Notes: a model not told the origin generated them from the sequence alone. 8,425 nt of DNA from Bacillota bacterium (GCA_021799325.1 JAJZAS010000056.1:1-8425), one strand, 5' to 3'; shown: positions 1 to 6,503, counted from the stretch's first letter. Numbers and translations: made by a program.

Positions 1-672
1 TCCGATACCCGCGCGGGGCTGGTGCTGACCAGGAAGGGGCGAGAGTGTCGTCAACTTGATCGCCACTTGTCTTTTTTGCTTGCCTCTCAAAACCGTAAGC
101 GTCACCTTTTGCCCAGGCTTGTCTTTTGTGAGCGCCGTGATCAACTGCTGCGGATAAAGAATGGCCTGGTGATTGATGCCGGTAATCACATCTCCCGCAT
201 GTAACAAGTTTTGCGCCGGCGAATGGGGCTCCACATATACCACGTATACCCCCGTCGCCTTTACGCTAACTGGCAGGTGCAAGTAATGAAGCGCTGCATA
301 TTCCGCGTTCTGGTGAGAGCTTTTCATCATGTACGCCTCAATGGCATTGTATTCCGGATCAGGCAAACCAGCGCTCACTTGGCTGACTGGCAAGATCTGA
401 TGATGAGGAATGGTCAGTCCATACAAAAATTCGTAGATGTTTTGCGTGTAGACCACATAAACGGAGGTCAGCATAAATTCGCCTTTCTCTGTCTTGTGTC
501 CACCGTGCACCGTAATGATAGGTTCAAGCGGCTTGGCAAGTCCCGGAGAAAAAAAATAAAACGGCATCGGAATAAAGGCGATTATGACTAGCACCACAAC
601 TCCTATAATGATTCCTAGCCACGCATACCATAGGTTGGAATGCTTACGGGTACCTTTTTGCGTTTTTTTCAT
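1..672 (-). CDS. sepM: SepM/YlbL family PDZ-domain Lon-like protease, N-terminal 224 residues (cut by window start)
   Basis: This is a membrane-anchored serine protease of the YlbL/SepM family, which combines one N-terminal membrane helix, a PDZ domain and a C-terminal Lon-type Ser-Lys protease domain. Only the first 224 residues are in the window. Residues 1-13 are basic (MKKTQKGTRK), residues about 14-41 form one hydrophobic segment, and SPGLAKPLEPII (42-53) with EFMLTSVYV (65-73) matches the family's N-terminal region. A PDZ-like segment spans about 135-210 (GVYVVYVEPHSPAQ, then LLHAGDVITGIN). The catalytic domain lies beyond the window edge, so activity cannot be judged. ATG at 672 overlaps the ylbK stop as ATGA, with GGAGGGG about 12 bases upstream, so translation is probably coupled to ylbK. 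In streptococci SepM processes a competence peptide and in Bacillus YlbL is linked to cell-division checkpoint proteolysis; the substrate here is unknown. Confidence 0.9.
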   Translation of the reverse strand, partial: MKKTQKGTRKHSNLWYAWLGIIIGVVVLVIIAFIPMPFYFFSPGLAKPLEPIITVHGGHKTEKGEFMLTSVYVVYTQNIYEFLYGLTIPHHQILPVSQVSAGLPDPEYNAIEAYMMKSSHQNAEYAALHYLHLPVSVKATGVYVVYVEPHSPAQNLLHAGDVITGINHQAILYPQQLITALTKDKPGQKVTLTVLRGKQKRQVAIKLTTLSPLPGQHQPRAGIG

Positions 673-1463
673 TGACTGTGCAATCCCCTCCATTCGTCAA
701 GCAATGAAAGCAGTTGCGGCAGAGCGCCTTGCATCGCCGTGCGTCCTACTTCAATGGCTTTTTCTGCGCTGTTAAATGCAATCGAACTCATCAGATCAAG
801 CGCTGGTCGAACCACAAAGTCAGCATCGAGCACCCTGTAGCGAAATACTTCCCGTTCCATGATGTCAATGGACTGCACAATGACATCCACCACATTTTTG
901 ACTGGGGGAAGTTTATCAAATAAGCCTACATCCACCGCGATCACAAATTCTGCTCCCAGTTCGCGCGCAGCCTGGATGGGGACGCGGTCAATCACGCCTC
1001 CATCGACGAGCATTTTTCCGTGATAATGATAGGGAGTAAACACACCGGGTATCGCCACGCTGGCCCTCACCGCTTCATGAATTGGCCCTTCGGTAAAGGT
1101 GACGCGTTCTCCTGTCTCCAAGTCTGTCGCAATAATGGAGAGCGGGATGACCGTTTGGTCAAAATTCAACTCTTTGGTCAACAGTTTGATCAATCGGTGA
1201 AACCGTTCCCCGGCAATCACGCCCATTCGTGGTAGCGTGACATCAATCCATTGCGTAACTGGAAGGTGGCAAGCCAGTTGCTCTATTCTTTTGACAGGCG
1301 CGCCCGTTGCATAGATGGCCCCAATCAGACTCCCCATGCTCGACCCTGAAATCACCTGAATCGGAACCTTTGCCTCTTCTAATACTTGCAGTACGCCAAT
1401 GTGGGCAAATCCCCTAGCACCGCCACTGCCTAACGCCAGTCCGATGCGTGGTGTTTCTGGCAC
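669..1463 (-). CDS. ylbK: Patatin-like phospholipase family protein YlbK
   Basis: A 264-residue patatin/RssA-type serine acyl hydrolase, expected to cleave acyl esters of phospholipids with a Ser-Asp dyad; the true substrate is not established. The glycine-rich oxyanion loop GSGGARG is at residues 12-18, the nucleophile elbow GSSMG at 40-44 (Ser42), and the catalytic Asp is in DGG at 154-156. No signal peptide or membrane helix is seen, so it is probably cytoplasmic or peripheral. I chose the GTG at 1463: GGGAGG at 1476-1471 lies 7 bases upstream, and the protein then begins MPETPRIGLALGSGG, as in relatives. An ATG at 1478 is in frame but has no ribosome site of its own. It follows coaD after 47 bases and overlaps sepM by 4 bases. 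In B. subtilis ylbJ lies between coaD and ylbK; it is absent here. Confidence 0.9.
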   Translation of the reverse strand: MPETPRIGLALGSGGARGFAHIGVLQVLEEAKVPIQVISGSSMGSLIGAIYATGAPVKRIEQLACHLPVTQWIDVTLPRMGVIAGERFHRLIKLLTKELNFDQTVIPLSIIATDLETGERVTFTEGPIHEAVRASVAIPGVFTPYHYHGKMLVDGGVIDRVPIQAARELGAEFVIAVDVGLFDKLPPVKNVVDVIVQSIDIMEREVFRYRVLDADFVVRPALDLMSSIAFNSAEKAIEVGRTAMQGALPQLLSLLDEWRGLHSQ

Positions 1464-1510
1464 ATGAAAACCTCCCATTTACACGCGAGGATCTACTATC
1501 ATTTTCAACA

Positions 1511-2011
1511 TTAATTCTGTGGATCATCCGCGTATTTCTCGAGCAAAGCTGCATGGACCTCGGCAGGCACAAAATGGGAGACATCGCCCCCATGCCTGGC
1601 AATCTCTTTGATAATACTGGAACTGAGATAGGAGTATTCGTGATGTGTGGGAATAAATATCGTTTCCGCTTCGTGATCCAGTTCACGGTTCATCGAAGCC
1701 AGTTGCAACTCGCTTTCAAAATCACTCACGGCACGCAGCCCTCTGATGATAAAACCGGCCTTTTTTTCCTTCAAATAATGGACAAGCAGTCCTGGAAAGT
1801 GATCGATGGTGATGTTAGGAAGATGACTTGTCGCCTGGGTGATAAATCCCATTCGTTCTTCCACTGTAAAAAGTGGTTCCTTGCGCAAATTAACGAGCAC
1901 AGCGACGATCACTTGGTCAAAAATCCTCGCCCCACGCTCCACAATATCCAGATGTCCTTTGGTGATGGGGTCAAAACTCCCCCCATACACGGCGATACGC
2001 GGTTCATTCAC
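1511..2011 (-). CDS. coaD: Phosphopantetheine adenylyltransferase (CoaD/PPAT)
   Basis: CoaD transfers AMP from ATP to 4'-phosphopantetheine to make dephospho-CoA, the penultimate step of coenzyme A synthesis in the cytosol. The 166-residue length is normal for the bacterial family. The nucleotidyltransferase signature GGSFDPITKGHLD is at residues 10-22, with the T/HxGH motif as TKGH (17-20). The conserved IIRGLRAVSDFE is at 88-99 and the SYLSSSIIKE loop (127-136) stands at the usual ISSTxIR position near the C-terminus. The start is GTG at 2011, overlapping the rsmD stop as GTGA. A purine-rich GGAGAGGGGG lies about 10 bases upstream, inside the end of rsmD. The overlap implies translational coupling with rsmD, a gene pair conserved through much of the Firmicutes. 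Confidence 0.96.
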   Translation of the reverse strand: MNEPRIAVYGGSFDPITKGHLDIVERGARIFDQVIVAVLVNLRKEPLFTVEERMGFITQATSHLPNITIDHFPGLLVHYLKEKKAGFIIRGLRAVSDFESELQLASMNRELDHEAETIFIPTHHEYSYLSSSIIKEIARHGGDVSHFVPAEVHAALLEKYADDPQN

Positions 2012-2580
2012 TTGCGTGCTTCCCCCTCTCCTTCATGATGTCCTGTCATTTGATAGATGCAAACACGCGTCACTCCATAATCCTGACATTTGACAAGTAC
2101 CAGCGAAGGAACTGCTGGAGAGACGGTGTTGCGTTCCATTTCCGCCACCACAATCGCCTCGTCTCGCAACAATCTTCGTTCCACAAGCATTGCCATGGCG
2201 GAGGGCAATAATCCGAGCGCATAGGGAGGATCAAGAAAAACCAGATCAAACACATATGCGCCTGCCAATTGTTTAATGGCCTTTTCGTAGTGGAAAGGGA
2301 GAATTTTAACGTTTGCAAAAGCGTTCAAGCGATCCACATTGCGTTTGATGGTGTCGCCACTTTTTCTATCGACCAGCACGGCATAATCCATTCCGCGGCT
2401 GAGCGCCTCCAGACCGAGTGCACCTGAGCCAGCAAAGAGGTCCAGACAAACACCGCCCTCAAAATAGGGCCCAATCATTGAAAAAAGCGCCTCTTTGACG
2501 CGGTCTCCTGTTGGTCTTGTCTCCCTGCCTGGCGGCGTATAAAGTGGGGTTCCTTTCCATTTTCCTGAAATAATCCTCAC
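2008..2580 (-). CDS. rsmD: 16S rRNA (guanine(966)-N(2))-methyltransferase RsmD
   Basis: RsmD methylates G966 of 16S rRNA (E. coli numbering) on the small-subunit head, using S-adenosylmethionine. The 190-residue product begins MRIISGKWKG, as family members do. The SAM-binding motif DLFAGSGALG is at residues 47-56, followed by LEALSRG, and the catalytic DPPY (the [N/D]PPY motif of N-methyltransferases) is at 117-120. I chose GTG at 2580, with AGAGGTG at 2593-2587 six bases upstream. The frame stays open for 42 more codons to 2706, but that extension has no family similarity and overlaps intergenic hairpins. Another in-frame GTG at 2589 would add three residues. The gene is first in a tight run rsmD-coaD-ylbK-sepM. 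No convincing sigma-A promoter was found just upstream. Confidence 0.93.
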   Translation of the reverse strand: MRIISGKWKGTPLYTPPGRETRPTGDRVKEALFSMIGPYFEGGVCLDLFAGSGALGLEALSRGMDYAVLVDRKSGDTIKRNVDRLNAFANVKILPFHYEKAIKQLAGAYVFDLVFLDPPYALGLLPSAMAMLVERRLLRDEAIVVAEMERNTVSPAVPSLVLVKCQDYGVTRVCIYQMTGHHEGEGEARK

Positions 2581-2798
2581 GGTTTGCACCTCTAAATGGT
2601 ACTGTATCACACATTCTGGTGCAAAAGGTATAAAAACAACCTCTGATGTCGAGACTTTGGATAGCGACGAAGATCGTCGCGAAGGCAACCAAAGAGAGAG
2701 CGACACTCTCTCTTCCGGTTTCTCCTCTCCCAGTAGCCAAGTACGATCATTACATAATCGTACAAGGCAACCCCCTTCGCGTACCCGGGCGAAGGGGG
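2581..2798. other. Structured intergenic region between psd and rsmD
   Basis: These 218 bases contain no gene I can support as protein coding, but they are dense in inverted repeats. A 7-bp stem with 3-base loop is at 2664-2680 (gcgacga/tcgtcgc). A 9-bp stem with 5-base loop is at 2692-2714 (aagagagag/ctctctctt), which extends to a 4-bp outer stem at 2687-2690/2717-2720 across a small bulge. A 7-bp palindrome with 9-base spacer is at 2741-2763 (gtacgat/atcgtac). A 12-bp terminator-like hairpin starts at 2769. Both flanking genes are on the minus strand. It could be the rsmD leader and promoter region, or a plus-strand small RNA. Confidence 0.7.
2587..2593 (-). promoter_or_regulatory. Ribosome binding site deciding the rsmD start
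   Basis: AGAGGTG on the minus strand ends six bases before the GTG at 2580. It favours that codon over the in-frame GTG at 2589, which it overlaps, and over the long upstream extension of the frame. Confidence 0.6.
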
Positions 2799-2806
2799 TT
2801 ATTTTT
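2641..2806 (+). ncRNA. Candidate small RNA, opposite to psd and rsmD
   Basis: This is a hypothesis. A plus-strand promoter-like pair is visible: ATCACA at 2606-2611, a 17-base spacer, then TATAAA at 2629-2634, which would start transcription near 2641. Downstream lie three inverted repeats and a 12-bp hairpin followed by attttt, an intrinsic terminator on this strand, ending near 2806. The product would be about 165 nt. I do not recognise it as 6S RNA, SRP RNA, a riboswitch or a tRNA. The promoter's -35 box is only a partial match, and the hairpins could equally belong to a minus-strand rsmD leader. Confidence 0.28.
2769..2806 (+). terminator. Strong intrinsic terminator with T-tract on the plus strand
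   Basis: A perfect 12-bp stem pairs aacccccttcgc (2769-2780) with gcgaagggggtt (2789-2800) across an 8-base loop, followed by attttt on the plus strand. The psd stop codon (2801-2799, minus strand) lies at the edge of the stem. On the minus strand the hairpin is followed by gccttgta with no T-tract, so it is a weak terminator for psd, though it may protect the psd mRNA 3' end. Confidence 0.7.
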
Positions 2807-3551
2807 GTGTGCCAAGTGAGGCATTCGCGCTCATTTTTTCACCTTTTTGCACCGTCAGTGTGACCATTCCGGGCGGAAACAAGAGAATCACCGTACTCCC
2901 CATCTCAAACCAGCCAAATTCTTCCCCACGATTGAAAAAATCACACTCATGCCATTTGATCCCACCGACAATAGCAGCGCCAACCGGCACCATGGCGTAT
3001 TCACCTTTGGGAGTTTGCAGAAAGGCCACCACACGTTCATTTTTTGTATAGAGACCGTGAATGGCATTAACCCCCCGGGAATTGACCGGATAATAACTGC
3101 CGGTCACGCGAAATATGCGGCGCACCTTTGCGGTAAGCGGGATGTGAATGCGATGGTAATCTTTAGGGCTGAGGTACAGCGTGACAAAATCACCACCGTC
3201 AAACATTGTCGCGCGTTCTGTGAGCAAGTCTTCGAGCGAATACCAGACCCCTTTTACCTGCAGCGCCTTCCCATCTGTAATTTTACCCACTTCCTGCACC
3301 ATGCCGTCGACAGGAGAGAGCACGAGGTCTTGCTCAACTGGCGCCGGTCTCTCCCCCACTTTTAATCGGCGGGAAAAAAATTCGACCAACGACCCGTAGT
3401 CTTGCCAAGGTTTTTCTGCATTACGGGGGTCAATCCCGTAATGACGTATGTATAGCGGGACGAACCAGCGACTGATTCCGCTTCTAGCGATTGCTCCCAC
3501 TAAGCGGGTCAACATGACCTTAGGTAGCAATTGCAATGACCACTTGTCCAT
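2799..3551 (-). CDS. psd: Phosphatidylserine decarboxylase proenzyme
   Basis: Psd converts phosphatidylserine to phosphatidylethanolamine at the membrane and uses a pyruvoyl group made by self-cleavage. The 250-residue product has SPVDG with Asp82, YHRIHIP with His136 (the Asp and His of the Asp-His-Ser autocleavage triad) and a cleavage motif MGST at 217-220, cut between Gly218 and Ser219. This would give a beta chain of 218 and an alpha chain of 32 residues. The usual LGST has Met in first place here; that position also varies in relatives. The N-terminal part (MDKWSLQLLPKVMLTRLVGAI) is amphipathic and suits membrane association. ATG at 3551 starts 7 bases after the recG stop, with only a weak GTAGAG upstream, so it is probably coupled to recG. 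An in-frame ATG at 3581 would overlap recG. No pssA gene is in the window. Confidence 0.93.
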   Translation of the reverse strand: MDKWSLQLLPKVMLTRLVGAIARSGISRWFVPLYIRHYGIDPRNAEKPWQDYGSLVEFFSRRLKVGERPAPVEQDLVLSPVDGMVQEVGKITDGKALQVKGVWYSLEDLLTERATMFDGGDFVTLYLSPKDYHRIHIPLTAKVRRIFRVTGSYYPVNSRGVNAIHGLYTKNERVVAFLQTPKGEYAMVPVGAAIVGGIKWHECDFFNRGEEFGWFEMGSTVILLFPPGMVTLTVQKGEKMSANASLGTQK

Positions 3552-3558
3552 TACTGCT

Positions 3559-5613
3559 CTACGCGTCCGCATGCCAATCATCCAGTTGCGTCACCACCTG
3601 CCTTAAGGGCGCATACTCTGGCAACAGCCAAAAATCCTCAGCATTTAGCCATTCCTGCACCACTTGGCGAGCGGTTTGCATGGCTCTCATGTCGCGTATC
3701 ACATCCCCCACCTGAAATACAGGAATGCCACTCTGACGCTCGCCAAAGGCTTCACCCGGCCCGCGCAAGCGCAAATCCTGTTCAGCCAGATAAAATCCAT
3801 CGTCACTTTGTAAAAAAGCGGCTAACCTTGCCCTGCCGTATTCTGTTTCGGGTTTGGCAATGACCACACAGTACGCCTGATCCTGGGAGCGCCCCACGCG
3901 ACCGCGCAACTGATGAAGAGTGGCAAGGCCGAAGCGATCTCCGCCATAGATCAGGATGACGTTGGCGTTTGGCACATTGACACCCACCTCGATGATGGTG
4001 GTCGCGACAAGCACCTTCACATCGCCCCGCGCAAAGTCATCCATGATGCGCATCCGTTCTGGTTCAGGCATATTGCCATGCACCAGACCAAGCGAAAAGC
4101 CTGCCCACTCTTCTTCCAACCTGGTAAACAGCGTCTTCGCACTAAAATCGAAATCCTCGTTCTGCTCTGGAGGATCGATTCGAGGGGCGATCACAAACGC
4201 CTGCTTTCCTCGGGCCAGTTCATGACGCACAAAGCGAATTGCTTTTGCCTCTTCACCGGGATCAAGCAGGTTGGTTTTAACCGGAATACGGCCAGGTGGC
4301 AACTCATGCAACGCAGAAACCTCCACATCGCCATAAATCGTCAGCGCGTAGGTCCTCGGAATGGGCGTTGCCGTCATTTGTAAGACATCAGTGGCCTCCC
4401 CCTTTTGCCTTAAGAGTTTTCGCGCCATGACGCCAAATCGGTGCTGCTCGTCAATCACGATCAACCGCAAATGGGGAATGGCGAGGTCTTCGCGCGTCAA
4501 TACTTGCGTACCAATGATGACATCCATATTTCCTCTGCTGATTTCAGAAAAAAGCTGCGATCTTTCCTGCGCCGTCAGTAATCCGCTGATAAAACCCACC
4601 CGTATCCCGAACGGCTCCAGCCATTTTTTCGCTGATTCCGCATGTTGCCATGCCAGTACACTCGTTGGCACCATCATCGCCGTTTGATAGCCCATTTTCG
4701 TTAGCGCAGCAGCCGCAGCAAAGACCACTAGGGTTTTCCCCGCTCCCACTTCACCATGAAGCAGCCTATGCATCGGCAGTTCACTGGCGATATCAGCCAA
4801 CATGTCACTTAGCGCCGACCTTTGTCCTCTAGTCAGTGAAAAGGGGAGCGTGTTAAGGAATGCCTCCGCGTGCGCTGTTAATTGGTCAAAAGATAATGGC
4901 GGTTGCCTGAATTTTTCCCTATATTTTCGAAAACTCTGGACTTCGAGTTGAAAGCGCAAAAATTCTTCAAACACCAGTCGCCGTCTTGCCTGCCTCAGCG
5001 CTTCTCGGTCATCCGGAAAATGCATGTCGTGAACGGCTTTTTGCAGTGTGACAAGACGAAACCTGTCGCGAAGTGAGCTAGGAATGTCTTCTCCTAGTTC
5101 AGATAAAAAAAGGTGCACGCCCTCCTGTATGATTTTCCGAAGCAACAACTGACCAAAGTAAGCATTGGCACGGTATACGGGAATGATCGTTGGCGAAGTC
5201 AACTCTTTTTTGATCATCTCATAGCGCGACACGAGAATCGTCTGACTCTTCTCATCGTATTTGCCTTTTAGTCGAAGTTGCACCCCTTTTTGCAGTTGAT
5301 GACGTAAATAAGGCTGATTAAAAAAAAGCGCCTTCGCGCGCGCTTCCCCGCTTTTTACCCAGGTGCTGACGGTGCTCTTGCGACCGCGCATCCGCACCGT
5401 CACCTCTCCGTCTACGACAAAAACGGCATCCACCTCTGGTGTGCCGTCATGATTCCACTTATCAATCGTAGTTTCGTAGCGAAACGGAAAGTAAAAAAGC
5501 AAGTCAAAAACATCGTGAATTCCCATTTCGGCAAGTCGCGCCGCACGTTCCGGTCCAACGCCAGGAATTAGGTGAATGCTTTTGGCTTGTAGTTCACTTC
5601 GCCAATCAGTCAC
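3559..5613 (-). CDS. recG: ATP-dependent DNA helicase RecG
   Basis: RecG is a superfamily 2 helicase that remodels stalled replication forks and Holliday junctions. The 684-residue length is typical. A helix-hairpin-helix-like IPGVGPERAARL lies near residues 16-27 and the OB-fold wedge domain covers about 40-140. Helicase motifs follow: Walker A GEVGAGKT (287-294), DEQH (388-391), TATPIPRT (414-421), TTIIEVGVNVP (538-548) and QLRGRVGR (568-575), then the C-terminal RecG region with DLRLRGPGE. The Walker A reads GEVGAGKT where the common form is GDVGSGKT; the Lys-Thr pair is intact. I chose GTG at 5613, with GGGGGAG four bases upstream; the ATG at 5628 has its GGGAGG only one base away, too close. 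It begins 31 bases after the asp23 stop. The fakA/yloV gene usual between them is missing. Confidence 0.95.
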   Translation of the reverse strand: MTDWRSELQAKSIHLIPGVGPERAARLAEMGIHDVFDLLFYFPFRYETTIDKWNHDGTPEVDAVFVVDGEVTVRMRGRKSTVSTWVKSGEARAKALFFNQPYLRHQLQKGVQLRLKGKYDEKSQTILVSRYEMIKKELTSPTIIPVYRANAYFGQLLLRKIIQEGVHLFLSELGEDIPSSLRDRFRLVTLQKAVHDMHFPDDREALRQARRRLVFEEFLRFQLEVQSFRKYREKFRQPPLSFDQLTAHAEAFLNTLPFSLTRGQRSALSDMLADIASELPMHRLLHGEVGAGKTLVVFAAAAALTKMGYQTAMMVPTSVLAWQHAESAKKWLEPFGIRVGFISGLLTAQERSQLFSEISRGNMDVIIGTQVLTREDLAIPHLRLIVIDEQHRFGVMARKLLRQKGEATDVLQMTATPIPRTYALTIYGDVEVSALHELPPGRIPVKTNLLDPGEEAKAIRFVRHELARGKQAFVIAPRIDPPEQNEDFDFSAKTLFTRLEEEWAGFSLGLVHGNMPEPERMRIMDDFARGDVKVLVATTIIEVGVNVPNANVILIYGGDRFGLATLHQLRGRVGRSQDQAYCVVIAKPETEYGRARLAAFLQSDDGFYLAEQDLRLRGPGEAFGERQSGIPVFQVGDVIRDMRAMQTARQVVQEWLNAEDFWLLPEYAPLRQVVTQLDDWHADA

Positions 5614-5644
5614 CGCTCTCCCCCGCATTCCTCCCTGTAAATCA

Positions 5645-6025
5645 TTACTCGATAATAGCGGCAGGAGGCTCTGAAAGTTTAATTCCCTGCACATTGATGT
5701 TGACCTGATCGGCAACAAGGCCAAGTGATTCCTGTAACGCATTGTTTACGTTTTCCCTTAAATTTTCAGCCACTCCAGGGATTCTCGTTCCAAAATTAAC
5801 GATTACATAAAGCGTGATCTCGAGTTGATCGCCTACAGAACGGATTTCCACGCCGCGCGCAGGGTCCCCTCTGCCGAGCAAGCCGGTCAAACTGTCCCTG
5901 ACGTTCCTTCTTGGTGCCATATCGGCCAGCCCGTATGTATGCATCGCTGCGATGCCAACAGCGGAAGCGATCACTTCCTCGGTGATGGTGATTTTCCCAT
6001 ATTCGGTATGGATGACAGTAGGCAT
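5645..6025 (-). CDS. yloU: Asp23/YloU family alkaline-shock-like envelope protein
   Basis: A 126-residue Asp23/Gls24 (DUF322) family protein. In Staphylococcus, Asp23 sits at the cytoplasmic membrane and affects cell-wall stress responses; its exact biochemical role is unknown. The N-terminal part reads TEYGKITITEEVIASAVGIAA and the C-terminal half contains DQLEITLYVIVNFGTRIPGVA and DQVNINVQGIKL, the pattern of the family. It has no membrane helix or signal peptide. ATG at 6025 is preferred: AAGGAG lies 8 bases upstream, whereas the in-frame GTG at 6034 overlaps that site. The gene diverges from rpmB. Its promoter must lie in 6026-6178, but I see only a weak -10 candidate TACACT at 6066-6061. 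The usual downstream partner fakA/yloV is absent and recG follows directly. Confidence 0.92.
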   Translation of the reverse strand: MPTVIHTEYGKITITEEVIASAVGIAAMHTYGLADMAPRRNVRDSLTGLLGRGDPARGVEIRSVGDQLEITLYVIVNFGTRIPGVAENLRENVNNALQESLGLVADQVNINVQGIKLSEPPAAIIE

Positions 6026-6178
6026 ATGGCTCACTCCTTGGCGTTCATTCAGTTTGTTTTAGTGTACTACAGAAGGCGTCAGGAAAAAAGCAAACAACGA
6101 AATCATCAAAAAAATTGCGAATTAAAATTGATTGTGCTATGATAGACGGGTTAATTGGACGAAAAAGGGGGTTGTGAC
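6026..6178. other. Divergent promoter region between asp23/yloU and rpmB
   Basis: These 153 bases separate the two divergently read genes. The rpmB side has a clear promoter at 6115-6143. The asp23 side is less clear: a minus-strand TACACT at 6066-6061 is the best -10 candidate, with only a T-run near the -35 position. The middle is A/T rich. No operator or riboswitch is recognised. Confidence 0.6.
6115..6143 (+). promoter_or_regulatory. Sigma-A type promoter of rpmB
   Basis: TTGCGA (6115-6120), a 17-base spacer and TATGAT (6138-6143) with TGC directly before the -10, which makes an extended -10. Transcription would start near 6150, about 30 bases before the rpmB ATG. Five of six -10 bases and four of six -35 bases match consensus, with ideal spacing, fitting high expression of a ribosomal protein gene. 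Confidence 0.8.
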
Positions 6179-6370
6179 ATGGCAAGACGTTGTGAAGTAT
6201 GCGGAAAAGGCCCCAGCGTCGGAAATGCGGTCAGCCACTCGCACATCCTGACAAAGCGCAGATGGTTACCAAATCTCCATGAAGTTCGCGTTAATGTGAA
6301 CGGTTCTGTCAAACGCATGCGCGTATGCAGCCGTTGCTTAAAGAGCGGTAAAGTGGTAAGGGCCATCTAA
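6179..6370 (+). CDS. rpmB: 50S ribosomal protein L28 (bL28), zinc-binding form
   Basis: bL28 is a small protein of the large ribosomal subunit. The 63-residue product begins MARRCEVCGKGP and carries two CxxC pairs, Cys5/Cys8 and Cys50/Cys53, forming a predicted zinc ribbon. This is the C+ (zinc-containing) version; some bacteria also carry a cysteine-free copy used when zinc is scarce. It is rich in Arg and Lys, as expected for rRNA binding. ATG at 6179 follows AAAAAGGGGG by about 7 bases; an upstream in-frame TTG at 6155 is not used by the family. It is the only plus-strand gene here, reading toward spoVM and away from asp23/yloU. The same odd orientation is found in B. subtilis. Confidence 0.97.
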   Translation: MARRCEVCGKGPSVGNAVSHSHILTKRRWLPNLHEVRVNVNGSVKRMRVCSRCLKSGKVVRAI

Positions 6371-6383
6371 CTCATCGTTACAA

Positions 6384-6416
6384 AAAAAGCACCGCATCGG
6401 GTGCTTTTTCTATTTT
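6384..6416. terminator. Bidirectional intrinsic terminator between rpmB and spoVM
   Basis: The stem pairs aaaaagcacc (6384-6393) with ggtgcttttt (6400-6409) around a 6-base loop. The A-run on one side and T-run on the other give a T-tract on both strands, with a further T-run at 6412-6416. It begins 13 bases after the rpmB stop and lies just past the spoVM stop (6423), so it should end both converging transcripts. Confidence 0.85.
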
Positions 6417-6422
6417 TACCTT

Positions 6423-6503
6423 TCAACCTCGGCCACGGGCGCCAAGCAGCGCCTTGATAATTCCTCCGAGAAATCGCGGTAATTTGATAGTATAAAAGCG
6501 CAC
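6423..6503 (-). CDS. spoVM: Stage V sporulation protein SpoVM (26 residues)
   Basis: SpoVM is a tiny amphipathic-helix peptide made in the mother cell. It binds the convex forespore membrane, anchors SpoIVA there to build the coat basement layer, and is reported to interact with the FtsH protease. The 26 codons run from GTG at 6503 to TGA at 6423, and residues 3-21 read FYTIKLPRFLGGIIKALLG. This is nearly the B. subtilis peptide of the same length, with the functionally important Pro9 kept; the last five residues (ARGRG) differ. A G-rich ribosome site (GGGGGGGAG) lies 4 bases upstream. It is 70 bases downstream of rpe, has a sigma-E-like promoter at 6583-6554, and shares a terminator with convergent rpmB. 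In B. subtilis it lies at the same locus. It is short enough to be missed by length-filtered gene callers. Confidence 0.95.
   Translation of the reverse strand: MRFYTIKLPRFLGGIIKALLGARGRG

Noticed and set aside
1448..2038. 196-codon plus-strand frame opposite coaD
   Set aside because: It is antisense to a clear coaD gene with all motifs intact and shows no recognisable domain or ribosome site.
2581..2706. N-terminal extension of rsmD by 42 residues
   Set aside because: The frame is open but the extension has no similarity to RsmD proteins, which begin at MR(I/V)ISG, and a ribosome site precedes the GTG at 2580.
2459..2740. Minus-strand open frame of 93 codons from TTG with a hydrophobic stretch (VALSLVAFATIFVAI)
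   Set aside because: It runs through the intergenic hairpins and then into rsmD in another frame; the codons after the hydrophobic part look like an rsmD shadow and no family is recognised.
2741..2763. Palindrome gtacgat-N9-atcgtac as a known operator
   Set aside because: It matches no regulator consensus I can name, so it is reported only as an inverted repeat.
2847..3365. 172-codon plus-strand frame opposite psd
   Set aside because: It is the complement of the conserved psd coding sequence; His- and Pro-rich composition is typical of a shadow frame.
3913..4383. 156-codon plus-strand frame opposite recG
   Set aside because: It is antisense to conserved helicase motifs and has no family resemblance.
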